Source: Emydura subglobosa
Lineage: Eukaryota > Chordata > Testudines > Chelidae
Direction of reading: 5' to 3'
DNA: 64,000 bases
Assembly: GCA_007922225.1 (NCBI GenBank)
Contig: ML679995.1
Span: 5,274,689-5,338,688 of the forward strand
Below are positions 11,376-21,945 of this stretch, in pieces (position 1 is the first letter of the stretch; each line of letters begins with the position of its first letter). Under the pieces are notes generated by a model. That model had not been told where the DNA came from and did no database searches. It saw only the letters and a list, made by a program, of their open reading frames with translations. A program made the position numbers and the translations under genes.

Positions 11376-12080
11376 TGCAGTTGGCTGGAAAACGGAACTT
11401 TTGTTCCATGGGAAATTCCAACATTGCTAAATTTGTTTTCACTCTGAATGGGAACAAATAGTCCAATTTCCAAAATTTCTCGTGGAATAGAAATTTCAAA
11501 AGATTTCAATTTGGAAACATCAGGAATGCTTTGTTGGGATAAGGTCGAATCCTTTCATTTTGAGACTGTCAACACATTTTGTTTCAATAAGGCAAAAACA
11601 TTTTTGATACCCTAAAAACATGTCAGTATAATGTAAAATAATAAACCTAATATATAATGAATATATAACATCCTATTATTGAAATTAATATTTTAGTATA
11701 ATATAAAACATAAAATGAATCAGAATGATAAAGTCAAAACTAAACATTTTTACCTCGTGAAAACAAAATACGTTGACATTTTCAAAACAGAAACAAGAAA
11801 GTCAAAATTATTCGTTTTGCATTTTTTTCTGGCAAAAATTTCATGGGAAATCCACACGGTCCCACAAATGTTTCGATTTGGATGAACGCTGCATTTTCTG
11901 ATGGAAGTTTGCAGTGTTATTGTAGCCATATTGGTCCCAGGATATTAGCGAGACAAGGTGGGTGAGGTAATATCTTTTATTAGATCATCTTCACTGATGA
12001 AAAAAAGAAACTTCCGAGCCACGGAGAGTTCACCTTTCTGATGGAAAACTGTCGAGTCAAAATTTTTTTGACCAACTCTG
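11376..12080. mobile_element. hAT-like non-autonomous element, 705 bp with nested insert
   Basis: The termini are inverted: the left begins TGCAGTTGGCTGGAAAA, and the right in reverse begins CAGAGTTGGTCAAAAAA. Flanking octamers CAAATAGC (11368-11375) and CAAATGAC (12081-12088) match at six of eight, fitting hAT target duplication. The interior is very AT-rich, with repeated GAAATTTC/GACATTTT words in both orientations. A 128-bp unrelated repeat sits at 11907-12034. No transposase frame is present. Confidence 0.5.
11907..12034 (-). mobile_element. nested retroelement 3' end, 12-bp flanking direct repeat
   Basis: The core has TTGTAGCCATATTGGTCCCA, GAGACAAGGTGGGTGAGGTA and ATCTTTTATTAG, a tail type I know from reptile and bird genomes; it reads 5' to 3' on the minus strand. 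It is flanked by the exact direct repeat TTTCTGATGGAA (11895-11906 and 12035-12046), which looks like a target-site duplication. The family may be Penelope-like, but no protein remains to prove it. Confidence 0.5.
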
Positions 12081-12088
12081 CAAATGAC

Positions 12089-12516
12089 CCATCAAACAAG
12101 TGGGAGGGCATGAAAAAATAATCTGTATATCCACATACACACAGAGTGAGTATGAAAAGCAAAATTCTGTCCAAGGAATGTTTAGCAGTACTTGAAATAA
12201 CATCAGGGACTCCTATTGCTGCTGCTATTTAGTATATTAATTGTAACAGGAAATGCTTCCCTGCCCCTTCATTGCTTTTATAGCCTCCCTCTTGCAGAGA
12301 GCCAGAGGATGTCTGTTGAAGTCACAGAGCAGTGAAGGAAAAGATGCTATTGACATCACTGGTGTGCACAGGTTCTGGAGTGGCGAGAGCATGTGCATCT
12401 TGCATGGACTTTGTTAATGTGTCCAGGAACCAGAAAGAAGGAGGACAGCCTTGCTCTTCCCCTGGATGTCCCAGGTCCAGGATGGTGGACATTATTTTGG
12501 CTTCACAAATATCTCC
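12089..12516. other. no gene recognised
   Basis: No recognised gene or repeat lies between the hAT-like element and the CTAA microsatellite. Confidence 0.5.

Positions 12517-12591
<75 letters not shown>
12517..12591. repeat. compound (CTAA)n(CA)n microsatellite
   Basis: About nine CTAA units (12517-12554) run directly into about eighteen CA units (12555-12591). The (CA)n part produces a poly-Val/Cys open frame on the minus strand, which is not a gene. Confidence 0.95.
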
Positions 12592-12592
<1 letters not shown>

Positions 12593-12740
12593 TAAAAGCT
12601 TTTGGACCCTCAAGCACAAACACAGCTGCCAAGGTATCATAAGCCAGGGGGATTTTAGTGTGAAAGAGAACTTGTGCTTACAGACCCATACACCAGGGGA
12701 TCCTCCTATAGTGAAATCAACAGAAGCCCCACACATGTGG

Positions 12741-12809
12741 AGGCCTGGTCCAAAGCCCATTGAAGTCAAAGGAAACACACAGATACTGCAGTGGGTTTTG
12801 GATCGGGCC
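12741..12809. repeat. fold-back repeat (CCAAAGCCCATTGAAGTCAA)
   Basis: GGCCTGGTCCAAAGCCCATT at the left faces GTGGGTTTTGGATCGGGCC at the right, an imperfect inverted repeat of about 20 bases with GAAGTCAAAGG in the middle. It is the same family as 39041-39112. Confidence 0.55.
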
Positions 12810-12879
12810 AATGGCTCTGAGGACCTGTTATGCCTATTCCACACCCCTCCAGGATTGGAGCTGATCTTATAATCAGGGC

Positions 12880-13205
12880 AGATGTTTCCCACTCATGGAC
12901 TGCGTTGGGTGTATTATTTTTTGCCAGGAAAGGCGAGATTTCTTGGATGCTGCTTAGCACCCCCCTGACCCCGCACCATTGTATTAAAGATGATTTCCTT
13001 CCTCTCCCCGCTCCCCCCACCAGCTTTAAATGTCATCGTCATTTCCATCCGCTGACAGAGCTTTCTAACTGCCGTGCCGAACAGCGTATGCTAAAACCAA
13101 CTAATAGAGGGAAATGAGGTTAACCTTTAAGAAAGGTGAAGATGAGCGGGGTGCTATTCTGGCAGTAAAAAACAGTTCATAAACAGGCCTCTTGCTGCCA
13201 AGACA
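12880..13205. promoter_or_regulatory. candidate conserved non-coding block
   Basis: Repeat-free sequence with CAGCTTTAAATGTCATCGTC, CATCCGCTGACAGAGC and GAGGTTAACCTTTAAG. No exon with a recognised product. The look is that of single-copy regulatory DNA, and the call is inference only. Confidence 0.2.
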
Positions 13206-13344
13206 GCTTAGCCCGGGTGCTGCTGTTCCCGAGAGCTGGGCTTGCAGACTCTCACAGGCAAGTTTTGTGAGGGAGAAATAGGAGCTGTCACGGGAGTGCT
13301 GAACACAAAGAGAGCTGCTTGCGTAGGGCTACTGTTAGTTAATA

Positions 13345-13690
13345 GATAAGTGGTTGAGCCGGCCACAAAATTTTGATCGAAAGTTTTCTGCTGGGAAATG
13401 CTGATTTGACAAAACTGTCTCTTTTTGCTACAGTGTATTGGTTTTGATGAAATTTTGTTTGGGGAACAAAAACTGAAAAAGAAACAAACAAAACGAAAAA
13501 GGCTGACAATGTCAAAATGTCCTGTTTTGACATTTTTGGAACAAAAAGTTTCGAATGTTGGGTTTGGATGTGACTTCTTTTCCACAATTTCCTTTATTTT
13601 ACATTAAAATCTAAATGCAACATTTTGATTGACCTGAAAGTAATTTTTTAAAATCTTTGTTTCATGACAAATTTCAAAGTCTCACAATCT
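13345..13690. mobile_element. hAT-like AT-rich element, ends unclear
   Basis: The interior shows the GAAATTTT, TTTTGACATTTTTGG and GTCAAAATGTCC words shared with the elements at 8542 and 11376, including a short palindrome GACAATGTCAAAATGTC... TTTTGACATTTT. I could not place the terminal inverted repeats. Confidence 0.3.
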
Positions 13691-13814
13691 CTTTGCAGGA
13701 GAAACAATCCCTTTTCAGACCTCCTCTATGGAGTGGGAGAGATTTTAATTTGCAAAGGTCTCCGTTAATCCCACTGTGAGCCTGGGATTCAGGGGACCAT
13801 GGGAAAGATCTGCT

Positions 13815-13910
13815 CTCGGAATTATTTGGGGAAAATTCGATGGCCTGCGTTATACAGGGGGTCAGACTAGATGATCACAATGGTCCCTTCTGACCTTTGA
13901 ATCAATGAAT
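13815..13910 (+). mobile_element. CR1 LINE 3' tail
   Basis: GGCCTGCGTTATACAGGGGG, TCAGACTAGATGATCACAAT, GGTCCCTTCTGACC and a terminal ATCAATGAAT give an almost intact CR1 3' end. The element is strongly 5'-truncated. Confidence 0.85.
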
Positions 13911-14535
13911 AAAATATGCGGCAACAGGACAGCACACCCAAGTGTGGCTCAGACTTTCAGGTTTCGTACAATATGCCTGACCAGTCACATGGGTGGGAGA
14001 ACAGAGGAGTTGGGAGCAGGGAATTAGGTTGCATTTCCTTGCAGTAATCACAGGGAGAGGGGCCACGGACAAAAGGAAGGAAGGAAGGAGAGCAGCAGGC
14101 GGGTCTCAGCATCTCACAGGCTCAGAAGAAAGAGCTTCAGCGATGAGAGAAATGCAAATATTTGGATGGGGAGGGGAGGCTCCGACATCAGAGCTCATCC
14201 TCCAAGCCCAAATTTAATTTTACAGTTGGGTCTCAGGAAACCTGCAGAACGAATCTACTGTTATCAACTGCATTAGCAGCAGCCACCATTGCTGCATCCT
14301 TCCACGTGGGTGTCAGGAGGGAATTTCGCTCTACTGTTCCCAGCTGATTTTCTCAGTGTGGCCTGTACGTATACATCTCGACTGCCCTCGTGATAGGTGG
14401 GGATGGGCCCGGGGGAGATCTCCCATTTTAACCTGATTGGCCCCCAACCCATGCTATTACCTGACTTTTGTTATGGCAAATTATTCACTCTAGAAATGCT
14501 GAAATCATGAAACCGAGCTCTGGGTGAAACCCTCA
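13911..14535. other. no gene recognised
   Basis: No exon or repeat was identified. GGAAGGAAGGA near 14075 is a small simple repeat. Confidence 0.5.
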
Positions 14536-14635
14536 ATGGGTATAAATCAGTGGCGCACCATTGAAGTCAATGGGCTACATCCACATCTGATGCAGAACAG
14601 CATAGCTCCAATATACCTGCTGGGGATCTGGCCTA
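14536..14635. repeat. fold-back-type repeat (CATTGAAGTCAATGGGCTAC)
   Basis: TATAAATCAGTGGCGCACCA, TTGAAGTCAATGGGCTACAT and GGGGATCTGGCCT match the reptilian fold-back group with the GAAGTCAATGG core. The arms are degraded. Confidence 0.45.
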
Positions 14636-14639
14636 AAGA

Positions 14640-15327
14640 ACGTGGCGCTGGAGAAATTATTTCCTCTTCCAATATGTCCACAGCCAGACCAACAAGTATC
14701 AAAACAACCATATACACCCTGCCCCGATCAAAGTTACTCTCTCAGCTTGGTCCAGATCACGGTCTGAAACTGCCTGTGTCTAGCTGCCAGAGCTTCTCAA
14801 TCCACATGGGCTCTCCATGGCCAGGTGGGGCTCTTCCCACCTCCTCACCACTCATAAGGGTCTCAGGTGCTGATGTTTTGGGGCCGGGGCATGGGTGACC
14901 CAGACTAGAATCCAGCTCACCTTCCTGGAACCGACATGGCCATGGCAGTGCTGAAAGGAGGCGTATCTTTGTTGTGCCAGTGAACCGTCGGAGTTGCAAC
15001 TTAGAGCCGCTTTTCTGTGCTTTAAACCTTCCTGCTTTATCCCCGTTTCCTTCCTTTTGGACCTTTTGTGTCTCACGTTTGGTCCTGGGCAGGCTGAGAG
15101 AGGTGCTCTGACACGGTGGAACTCGTACACTGCGGGGCAAAGGCTTTGTCCTGTGTGTTCCTGGCAGCAGCAGGCGTCTCTTTGTGAAGTGGGACAGCGA
15201 GCGATAGCACTCATGCAGAAAGCTGGCTAATGGTCGCAGCAGGCTCCCGCTGAGAAAATCCTTCTCTAGTGATCTGCCATAGCAGGAGGCAGGTAAAAAA
15301 TGGGCCTCGCCCACAAAAACTAATCAA
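14640..15327. other. no gene recognised
   Basis: Long overlapping open frames exist on both strands at 14750-15310 (up to 185 codons, minus). They have no family motif, are basic and Ser/Pro/Leu-rich, and mirror each other across strands, as chance open frames in moderately G+C-rich DNA do. I treat them as non-coding. Confidence 0.5.
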
Positions 15328-16070
15328 GATTAATAGATTTTGAGGCCAAAACGGATCATTGGATCATCTTTCCCCAGTTGCTCCAGTATTGAGTCCAAAA
15401 ACGTCTTTGACCACGGCAGACCTTCCAGAAAGGCGTCCTGCCTTGATCTGAAGGCATCAAAAGATGGAGACTCCACCACTTCCCTTGATAGTTTGTTCCA
15501 ATAGTTAATGGACCCTGTTAAAGAATTGTGTCTAATTTCTAGTTGGAATTTGTCTGGCTTCAGTGTCCAGCTGTTGGTTCTTGTTATGCCTTTCTATGGT
15601 AGATTACAGAGCCCTTAGTACCTGGTATGTTCCTCCATGATGGTACTTATGTTCAGGAGCTCATGTTCAGCTGGTTGTCCACTATGTCCCCTGACCCTTT
15701 GCAGAGTCACTCCTTTCCAGGGTACAGGCCCCCCATTCTGAAGGTATGGCCTAAGTTCCTTGTTCCTAGATGCAGTCACCTTGCATTTGACTTGGCCCAT
15801 TTTGCCAAGCAATCCAGAACACTCTGTATGATCGCCCTGTCCTCATCAGTTTTTACCACTCTGCCAATCTCTGCCTCATGAGCAAATTCGATCAGCAGTG
15901 CTTTTATATTTACGTGCAGATCATTGATGAAAATGTTCAATAGCATCAGGCCAGTACTGATTCCCGTGGAACCCCACCAAAAACATTCTCATTAAATGAC
16001 GATTCCCCATTGATAACTCCTTTTTGAGATGTCAGTTAATCAGTTCCATTCAACTGTGCTCCATTGAACA
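15328..16070 (-). mobile_element. CR1 LINE, antisense, 3' end plus RT remnant
   Basis: The 3' UTR is at the left (TTTTGAGGCCAAAACGGATC, GGAGACTCCACCACTTCCC, AGTTTGTTCCAATAGTTAAT). The minus-strand reverse-transcriptase remnant is at 15680-16010, with residues aligning to the GVPQGSVLGP, FNIFINDL and KFADDTKLGGVV blocks but eroded (EFAHEAEIGRVVKTDEDR). Several hundred bases of the usual interior are missing around 15645. Dead element. Confidence 0.8.
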
Positions 16071-16934
16071 TTGTACTCAGATCTGAACACCCCAAAACTT
16101 CAAGAAAGGTCAATCCAAATTCTGCAGCTCATGATTGTCTCTAGCGATAGGCCAAACAGATTTGCTTTCCTTAGGAGGGGAGGATCTCACATGGCTCACG
16201 GCAAAACAGTTGCATTATTATAATGACCTCTCCCAGCAGGCTTTGAAATCAGGACCTGCAACACCACAGCACAGATCTCTCCTACTTTAGCTAATGCTTT
16301 CACTAGTAGTAGTCTATTATCCTGTAGCAGACCAGGTGCTTTGTCAATGATACCACGCCTGGAGGATCTTGGAATTAAACTGTCTGTATGCTTTAGAAGA
16401 ACCAAGAACAGCTGGAGAGATTATAAACTGAATGAAAACAATGTCACAGTTACAGAAAGGCTGGTGAGACTGATTTAGATAAAGAGAAAACTCAACTCTT
16501 CACCTGAAAAGTTTCCCCTCCACTTGAATGGAATGTCTGAGAAATGAAGCTAGCTTATTTCTCTTGTTTCCAAATTAATATTTTCTCTACTCATCTGGGA
16601 GCAAAACAAATGTGTTGAATGTCACCCAGAAGGGGCATTAGTGTGAGTTGCCCAGTACAGACTTGCAAGAGATTCCCATCATTCAGTGAAGCCTCAGATC
16701 CTCTGGGCATTTCTATGAACTAGAGACAGGTCCGAACCCCAGATCTGGTCCATGAGTGGTGCTTGTATTCTGAATGGCACACCTTCGCCTAGTTTGCTTG
16801 GAAGAAAGCTGCCGAGCCTACATTCAGATCTACGGATTTGTTTCAAACCTATCCTAAGTTGAACCAAACTCAACTGTTTTCTTGTTTCCCCATCACCAAT
16901 ACACTGTATGGCAATACTATTCTACAGCTAATAC
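16071..16934. other. no gene recognised apart from a tRNA-like SINE piece
   Basis: Only the element at 16236-16330 is recognised. The remainder shows no exon or repeat signal. Confidence 0.45.
16236..16330 (-). repeat. tRNA-derived SINE 5' part, antisense
   Basis: On the minus strand TAGCTAAAGTAGG resembles a polymerase III A box, and about 35 bases on GGTCCTGATTTCAAAGCC resembles a degraded B box. This layout fits a tRNA-derived SINE rather than a tRNA gene, because no cloverleaf with an acceptor stem is evident. Confidence 0.35.
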
Positions 16935-17165
16935 TCTGCCTTCTATAACATCTTTCATTCAAGGGTGCTTTTCAGACATTAACAAATTAAGCTTCACAAC
17001 TTCCCTGAGAGGCTGGTAGCGTTGGCATCTATTACCCCAAATTTAAGATAGGAAACCTGAGGCACAGAGAAAGTAAGTGCCATTTTCAAGGTCATGGCGG
17101 CAGGAATTGGAGTAGAAGCTAGAAATTCTGACTCCCGGTCCTCCTGTTCTAACCCAGAGAAAATG
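16935..17165 (-). repeat. MIR-like SINE, antisense
   Basis: TTCAGACATTAACAAATTAA, GGCATCTATTACCCCAAAT, CTGAGGCACAGAGAAAGTAA, TCAAGGTCATGGCGGCAGG and TCTGACTCCCGGTCCTCC follow the antisense MIR order. It is well diverged but almost full length. Confidence 0.75.
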
Positions 17166-17600
17166 CTGTTTTATCGGTTCTGTTTAGGTTCTTATCCCGT
17201 GCCCATTACTGGAGCATCTGATGCTATGGCTAAACTTATAGCGGCATGTAGAGTACAGGCACTATACGTGTAGCTAATTCTGCTGTGAAAGGCAGGCTGT
17301 TTCCACACTTTTCCCTACCACGTATAGCTGCACGCATCAGGGAAAGGCTCCGGCAGCTGGGAAAGGCTCTGGCAGTGGGGAGACACAGGACACTAAACTA
17401 CACAAAATAGCAGAGTAGGCCTGGGAGGAATGCCTGGGTGTGTAAAGAGCCATTCAGGGTATATAGTCAGTGGTTCAGGCCTGAAGGTCACTCTAATCTA
17501 TTCACCTAAGCCATGCCTCAGCATCTACACTGCTATTTATACCCGTGCTAGATGGGTGTGCAGTGTCTGTACGCTACACGCCATTGTAACTGTAAACACA
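17166..17600. repeat. probable old interspersed repeat, family uncertain
   Basis: Contains GGTTCTTATCCCGTGCCCAT, GTGTAGCTAATTCTGCTGTG, GGGAAAGGCTCCGGCAGC and ATCTACACTGCTATTTATAC, segments I associate with reptilian MITE-like repeats. GGGAAAGGCTC(C/T)GGCAG occurs twice in tandem (17340-17375). The ends were not found. Confidence 0.35.
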
Positions 17601-20600
17601 CCTTGAGTGCCAACATGCAGCACTGAAAGAATTACTCTGCTTAGAGGCCAAATACAAACAAACAACGTTCAACACTTTTTGGGACACACTTAGATCATGG
17701 AAATCAATCGCTCTGGAACTCCCGTGAGAACATGTTTTGTCCTGAGATTTCTGGTATTCCCTGATGTGAGCCATACAGAAAATGTCTGGGGAATGTGGCG
17801 GCTTTTGGCCTGTCTGATCCTGGCCTCAGCTGATTTCAGGGAGTGCAGCGTTGGCCAGGTTAAAAAAAAAAAGAAGGATTTGGAGCTCAGGGTCAGCCTA
17901 ATCTGAGATTTGTATGTGGGGGTGTGGGAAAAATATAAATGCACGTGCATAAGTGTTGTGCCTGGCTGTCACTACCTGAATGCAGTGCAAAGTGTGTGGT
18001 GCTGTGAATAGACAATAAACAGGTTTATGGGCTGTAAGAAAGAAATCAAGACTAGGAAATAAAACCTCCAACAACCACCAAAATTACAGCGCAATTGTGC
18101 GTGTAAGAAAAATAAAGCTTTGGAAGTGAAGGGATAAATGACATTTGTTTTTAAGACAACTCCCCTTCCCCCCCCCGTGAGTAGAAAACGAGTTGGACTT
18201 AACGTGAACTCGGAGCTGGATTCAGGCAGCCGAAGCATTTTCAGTTCAAGCTTGACTTGGCAGCGGCATGATTACCCCTCATTAAGCGTCATTGGAGAAC
18301 AGCTCTGATGCTGCTCCATGGCAGGTCATGGACCCATGGCAGCCAGTTGGGTGCTGGGTGGGGTCTGACAGGCAGCCCTTAGAATTCAAAATCAAAATGC
18401 TATCCCCATCCTAAAATGCAACACCCTAAATGAGAGCCAGACACTGAGATCTTAATGCTGGTTAATTTCATCCCCCAGGAACCCAGAGCTGCTGTCTGTG
18501 GAGCAAACTAGTGGGAGGGTTTAATAGAGAGGAGGAATAATCAGAAATAGGAAAGCACGCGCTTCTTTCAGAGAAGGCCCCAAAGCCATCTGATGCTCTG
18601 ATTCGCTTTGCAGCAGAGCCAGAGGACAAAGGGGGGATCATCAGCTAGGCTAAGGAGTAGCTGAGCCTCATCAAATAGATGTTGAGTGGATCAAATCAGT
18701 GCCATCAATACGGTGTGTGGCTACCGCAGTGAGTCTCCTATCAACGTCTTTAACAGTAGAGAGAGAGACTTCCCCTCCCCACCCCCGTTTCCTGGGTATT
18801 TAACACCGTTTAGTGGAATTTAAGGTTCACTGGCTCTTCTCCATTCACATTATCTGTCCATCCTGACACAACCCGATCCGGCCAGGTGCTGAATGCCTCT
18901 TAAGAATGCTAAGCAACTTGCAGGACCGGGGCCCCCTGGAAGAGGCTGGTTTTCCTCCCCGCAGCCATTGGGAGAGAGCCGAGGTGGGGAAGATGGAATG
19001 ATTGGAGGGGAAAAAAAGATAATAAGAAAGCCCCCATTGCCCTCTGCCATTGTGCTGCTTGCTAGAAGGTTTCCTAACAGAATCACAGTGTCACTTTGCA
19101 GGAAAGGCTGTAATAACTGAAAACACAGTGTCAAAAGGAATTTTTCAGGCTTTGACAGCTCATAAATTACAGTTCGTTGACTTTCTTCCTGGGCCTAGAT
19201 TTAAATTAATGGGCAGTTGGCTATATATTTATTTTGCTCCCTCCTTTTGGCTAGTAGGAGTGGTGGAAGTGAAGAACTGTGCTAGATCCCACCCCACAGC
19301 TGTCTCCCCGTTACCCCAATCGGTGAAACTCCCATTCCAGCTTTCATTCTCAGGGCTAGGCAAGCTTGCTGCTCCAGAGTTTGGGTATCATCCCTCCAGA
19401 CAGGCAAGCAAAGCCCTGGGATGGGGAGAAGAAATACTTGTCTGTTATGCCAGGAGATGTCTTTACCAAGCTGGTCCTTCCAGATGGGGCATTTGGCTGA
19501 AGAGAAAATAGCAAGTCATGGGCAACTAGTGGTGGGTTCTGTATATGACACTAAGAAGAACAGAACCTGTCTTTTAAATGAAGTGAAAATTCAGGGTCCT
19601 GAATACTTGTGGCCAAAGACCCATTGAATTTTTCCTAAGAGTAAGGGGGCTCCAATGCTGTTTAGGGTGAGACCTATGATATAAACACCTGGATGGACTG
19701 ACGGCTGCATAGACAGACAATCGGGGTTAGCCCAAGTGCTTGACCCACTTCCAAATGAGTGATTTTGCCTTCCTGAAATGTCTTTGGTGCTGTTTTACTT
19801 GGATACAGCATTAATCTGCATGGCTAAAGCTGAGCTGCTTTGTAGCATTACTGGGTCCTATGGATAGCTGCCATGATCCACCTAAACAGTGGCTGTGGTT
19901 TGGTGCTGGGTGAAATGTATATGTTCTATGTAATGCTCTGGCTAGCATGAATGTGCCCTGCTGCCCTCTCCTGGGCAGTCTCAAACTGCTCAATGGTGTG
20001 TTAGAACCGATACAGGAAAGAGCTAATGGAGATTCTCCTTTTAGCTTAAGCAGGAAGGAGACTTGTGCTTTTGCGGATCTGAGTTCTGCTATGAAGTTGC
20101 AACCGGTGTAGCACGTAGCACAGCAACAGCTGTGAAGTTCCTCGGTGGCCATGGATTTGCTACCTGTGTGGTTTGGAAAACGTGGCAGATGCTTTTGGGA
20201 CCTTCCTTCAGCGTGAAAGGCCCTCATGTATACAGAAGCTATGAATAGTCTTTTAAGTTCCTGCTGCATGTCACAATGCGGTAGCGCCCCGGGAAGCTTT
20301 GGCGAATCACAAGGGCTATGCAAGGCGTTCCTTTCAAAGAGAATTCCAGAGGCACGTTTATGTTTGGGAAGGCTGAAGTGGTCAGAGAGTTGGAAACCGA
20401 AGCCATTTTCTCATCTGATACAGTGGCATGGTGCATGGAAGTGATAAGAGAAAAAACAGAGGAAACATGGTTCTTTGCAGCCTTTTGGGAGGCGCACAAG
20501 GGGGCAAGCCTCAGATAATCTCACAATTTGCCATTTGAAATGTCTTTAAGTGCAGGAAACGTTCATATTGGTGCAGAAGGGGCAGCACTGCTGGAGCTCC

Positions 20601-20965
20601 TTTGAGAAAGCAATCCTTTGCAAACCTCTGCCGGCTACTGATTACGGATTTAGACAACTAACGGGTCACTCCTTGCTCACGTTCAGGTCACCTCGGCTTT
20701 TGAGTGGCGTGTCTACGTGAGCTGTGCAGCCGTGCTGTCTGTGATAAGATCACCACTCAAGCTCGGCCCGGGAATGACAGGATTGTCAAGGACCCCAGCT
20801 GACATTGCACTGAATGCAACGCTGGATTGTGCGACACAGCGCTAGTCTGCAGGATCTTGGGACGTCTTTCGAGAGGGCTCAGCTGAAAATGGGCCATACC
20901 AAGAAAGATGCAGGGTGAACAGCAGCTCCACTTCTCATGCGAAAAGTCATCCAGTTACTCCTTTA
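17601..20965. other. no gene recognised; some single-copy-looking blocks
   Basis: Several open frames of 100-170 codons overlap on both strands but carry no known motif. 18600-18740 and 19110-19230 look single-copy and AT-rich. 17868-17878 is a short A run. No RNA gene was seen. Confidence 0.45.
19110..19230. promoter_or_regulatory. candidate conserved non-coding block
   Basis: Words include GGCTGTAATAACTGAAAACA, TTTGACAGCTCATAAATTAC and AGATTTAAATTAATGGGC. TGACAG is a TALE homeodomain-type site, and AATTA words are homeodomain-type. Repeat-free by eye. Inference only. Confidence 0.22.
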
Positions 20966-21142
20966 GGCCCCAATCCCATAAACTTGTGCATAACTTTTTG
21001 CAGGGTTCTGGCCTGAGGGTGTAATCCTGCTTTACTCAAGCCACAGGCAATTTTTGCCATTGAGTTGAATGGGAGAAGGATCCAGCGTGAAATCCTGGTT
21101 CTGTTCAAGTGAATGGCAAAACTTCCATTGACTCTTGGGTCT
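20966..21142. repeat. fold-back-type repeat (GTGAATGGCAAAACTTCCATTG)
   Basis: GGCCCCAATCCCATAAACTT and, further on, TGAATGGGAGAAGGATCCAG with GTGAATGGCAAAACTTCCAT belong to the reptilian group with the CCATTGACTTCAATGG theme. The arms are degraded. Confidence 0.4.
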
Positions 21143-21485
21143 TTGAGATGTAAACTGCATTGGACAAGAGCTGTTTCTTGCTCCTGGTTTTCTGGAGCAC
21201 CAAGTACACTAATAACCTTCAAAGAAAACATAATTTTTAATGTTGTGTAAACAGGGACATTCATATTTGTCCTTTGCTGTACTTGGTCAGTGTTAATCGA
21301 GGATTGATAATTCTGTGCTATGGACGGACAGCAGTGGCAGCAATATGCTCCCACTACTGGAAAAAGTGGAAAAACAGTCCTTTTCAGACCTGACTCCGCG
21401 AGAATCGGTGTGCTGAAGAGTCTCAAGTCTTGCTGAGTTCACTAGGAATTGAGGGAGGTCTGCGTGTCACAGGGTGGAACCCTTA

Positions 21486-21769
21486 GACCTGGTCTATACT
21501 TAGGGGGAAATTTGGTGGCAGTGACGCAAACTATGTAGAATAGCTTGTGTAACTTACGTCGACTTCCTAAATCCTTTTCTGCATGCAATCTCCACTACGC
21601 TGTGCCGATGGGAAATGTGTACCTGTCGACGCAGAGCTACGCTTTTTTGGGAGGTGGTTTTATTGAATCGACTTCCGGATTGATTGAGCGGATCTTCACT
21701 TCCACTCAACTGATCCGGATAAATCGATCTGACGGCGGCGAATTTGCCGTCGTCAGTGAAGACATACCC
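21486..21769. mobile_element. PIF/Harbinger-like MITE, 284 bp
   Basis: Flanked by TTA on both sides (21483-21485 and 21770-21772), the 3-bp target type of PIF/Harbinger. The left end reads GACCTGGTCTATACTT, and the right end in reverse GGGTATGTCTTCACTGA, a weak TIR with a shared GTCT..ACT core. The interior is CpG-bearing (TCGACGCAGAGCTACGC, CGGCGGCGAATT) and carries no transposase. I recall the family as common in turtles. Confidence 0.55.
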
Positions 21770-21835
21770 TTAGTCTACTGGTGTCGCACGTGGAGTAGGG
21801 AACCACAGAAATTAGATACGGGAAAGATCGGTTAG

Positions 21836-21932
21836 CTGTGATTCATCTAGTCCATTTCCCTGCCAGTGCAGGATTGTTCCCTCCAGTGCATTATCTACAT
21901 GAGTATTAAATATCCTCAGTAATGTGGGGTTA
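21836..21932 (-). mobile_element. CR1 LINE 3' fragment, antisense
   Basis: ATTCATCTAGTCCATTTCCC, TGCCAGTGCAGGATTGTTCC and CTCCAGTGCATTATC match the antisense 3' region of a CR1 subfamily also present at 37255-37566. It is broken off where the sense CR1 begins. Confidence 0.65.
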
Positions 21933-21945
21933 TTCTGCTGTTTTG

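Noticed and set aside
12517..12554. CRISPR-like direct repeats
   Set aside because: Pure CTAA tandem repeat without spacers, in vertebrate DNA.
12554..12892. Cys-Val repeat frame on the minus strand
   Set aside because: Translation of the (CA)n microsatellite.
14757..15314. 185-codon minus-strand open frame
   Set aside because: No known motif, overlaps frames on the other strand, Ser/Pro/Leu/Arg-rich composition as in chance frames; no promoter or splice context.
16236..16330. tRNA gene
   Set aside because: A- and B-box-like words exist on the minus strand but no cloverleaf stems; better explained as a tRNA-derived SINE.
19811..20323. 170-codon minus-strand open frame
   Set aside because: No motif, no codon-use support, overlaps several plus-strand frames.
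20947..21426. 159-codon minus-strand open frame
   Set aside because: Runs through a fold-back-type repeat (20966-21142) and has no family motif.
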